The notes beneath the pieces were generated by a model that had not been told where the DNA came from, did no database searches, and saw nothing but the letters and a program-made list of their open reading frames with translations. From Bacteroidales bacterium (lineage in GTDB: Bacteria; Bacteroidota; Bacteroidia; Bacteroidales; UBA12077), in contig JAIORB010000057.1 in NCBI GenBank assembly GCA_021108325.1, positions 1 through 50,123 on the forward strand: a DNA stretch of 50,123 nucleotides, in the 5' to 3' direction. Below are positions 49,594 through 50,123 of the stretch, piece by piece. The position numbers and the translations under genes were made by a program. How positions within the stretch are numbered: position 1 is the first letter of the stretch; each line of letters starts with the position of its first letter.

Positions 49594-50123
49594 TTAATAA
49601 ATAAATGGTTTAGAAATCATTGGAGTATCTGCGTCTACATCTAAACATCCTCCATAATTATAATAAAATTTCAAAGGATAATTTCCCTTGGGCATTAATT
49701 GATAATTTGTATAGAATATTGATTGTAATTTCGACATATCATAACCCGATTTATAAATATAATCAGTTGACAAAATACTAATAGCTTTATTTCTTAGTGT
49801 TAAGTAATCGACAGGAATAGCTTTACCATGATTATATGTTATGATAATATTAGGTGGCCCGGACAAGATTAATAATTTCGGGTCAACATAATCGCCCGGA
49901 GTAAAACTTGCACCTGATAAACCCGAATATGTTCCACTTGATGAAGAAGCCACAGCAGAATTTGAATAAGTACCACTTGCCTGTATATATGCATTACTCG
50001 TTTGTGCAGATGCATTACTTGTCTGGGCAGATGTATTACTTGCCTGTGTATATGCACCACTTGTCTGTGCAGATGTATTACTTGTCTGAGCAGATGTATT
50101 ACTTGCCTGTGTATATGCACCAC
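49594..50123 (-). CDS. Heptapeptide-repeat surface protein, C-terminal part (cut by window edge)
   Basis: The reading frame is open from the right edge to the TAA at 49594-49596. From the edge inward come six and a half copies of a 7-residue repeat with consensus (A/T)S(N/G)(T/A)(S/Y)(A/T)Q, for example ASNTSAQTSNTSAQTSGAYT, then a Ser-rich linker (YSNSAVASSSSGTYSG) and a C-terminal segment of about 100 residues (SFTPGDYVDPKLLILSGPPN ... LKFYYNYGGCLDVDADTP) that matches no family I know. The repeat DNA is a 21-bp tandem array. The frame was chosen because it joins the repeats to the unique C-terminus. The composition suggests an extended, exposed stalk. Confidence 0.75.
   Translation of the reverse strand, partial: GAYTQASNTSAQTSNTSAQTSGAYTQASNTSAQTSNASAQTSNAYIQASGTYSNSAVASSSSGTYSGLSGASFTPGDYVDPKLLILSGPPNIIITYNHGKAIPVDYLTLRNKAISILSTDYIYKSGYDMSKLQSIFYTNYQLMPKGNYPLKFYYNYGGCLDVDADTPMISKPFIY
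49981..50123 (-). repeat. 21-bp tandem repeat array (continues past the edge)
   Basis: About seven units of 21 bp, such as gcaagtaatacatctgcncag, alternate acaagt/gcaagt starts and aatacatct/ggtgcatat middles. A higher-order pattern is visible: NTSAQ, NTSAQ and GAYTQ units alternate, giving near-identical blocks of 42-63 bp. Such arrays often change copy number by slippage. Confidence 0.88.

Noticed and set aside
49869..50123. Second minus-strand open frame (His/Arg/Gln/Val repeats) in the terminal array
   Set aside because: A 21-bp repeat keeps several frames open. Only the Ser/Thr/Ala/Gln frame continues into the unique C-terminal segment, so the His/Arg/Val frame is a shadow.
49981..50123. 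Regularly spaced repeats that might suggest a CRISPR array
   Set aside because: Units are contiguous 21-mers with no unique spacers and encode an in-frame peptide repeat.

Overview
The window is an AT-rich (roughly one third G+C) stretch of a Bacteroidota chromosome, most likely Bacteroidales or a relative such as Marinilabiliales. The evidence is: a type IX secretion C-terminal sorting domain, TonB-dependent receptors with carboxypeptidase-like N-terminal domains, a sigma/FecR/STN-receptor cassette, LytS/LytTR two-component pairs, DUF3822, DUF1987, and promoters of the TTTG-N19-TAnnTTTG kind with few Shine-Dalgarno sequences. The exact genus cannot be fixed from the sequence.

Layout. 1-10933 is almost entirely minus-strand housekeeping: a THUMP RNA methyltransferase (cut by the left edge), nicotinamide riboside kinase and transporter, an S41 C-terminal processing protease, a SiaC/DUF1987 protein, GMP synthase, a secreted C1 peptidase, RNase Z, a STAS anti-anti-sigma factor, a very long ribosomal protein S1 and a single-domain response regulator. 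11251-18617 is plus-strand: UDP-glucose dehydrogenase, rfbA-rfbC-rfbD (no rfbB in the window), a phosphoglucomutase, YjbQ and a cation efflux protein. A Dda/RecD-like helicase follows on the minus strand. Then come a pilin-like membrane protein, DUF3822 and RsmD, a tRNA-Asp with a near-ideal promoter and terminator, and an FN3-like lipoprotein.

24313-43928 is minus-strand accessory DNA devoted to the cell surface and its control. It holds (i) a second SiaC homologue; (ii) a LytS/LytTR pair; (iii) a probable six-gene operon of VTC polyphosphate polymerase, DUF4956 membrane protein, DUF2490 barrel, CotH-kinase lipoprotein, T9SS-exported glycoside hydrolase and Spy-like protein; (iv) a TPR-like protein plus TonB receptor with its own LytS/LytTR pair and a 21-bp-phased direct repeat upstream of the receptor; (v) an ECF sigma/FecR/STN-TonB receptor cassette followed by a second FecR and a strikingly acidic lipoprotein. 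44040-50123 holds an M64 peptidase lipoprotein, then a minus-strand surface cluster of a multi-FN3 protein, an outer-membrane barrel and the C-terminal part of a protein carrying a 7-residue (21-bp) tandem repeat, cut by the right edge.

The best candidates for under-described biology are the VTC/DUF4956/CotH/GH operon, the pilin-like plus actin-like-fold pair next to rsmD, the duplicated FecR module, and a family of small GC-rich CCTG...CAGG palindromes scattered in genes and spacers.
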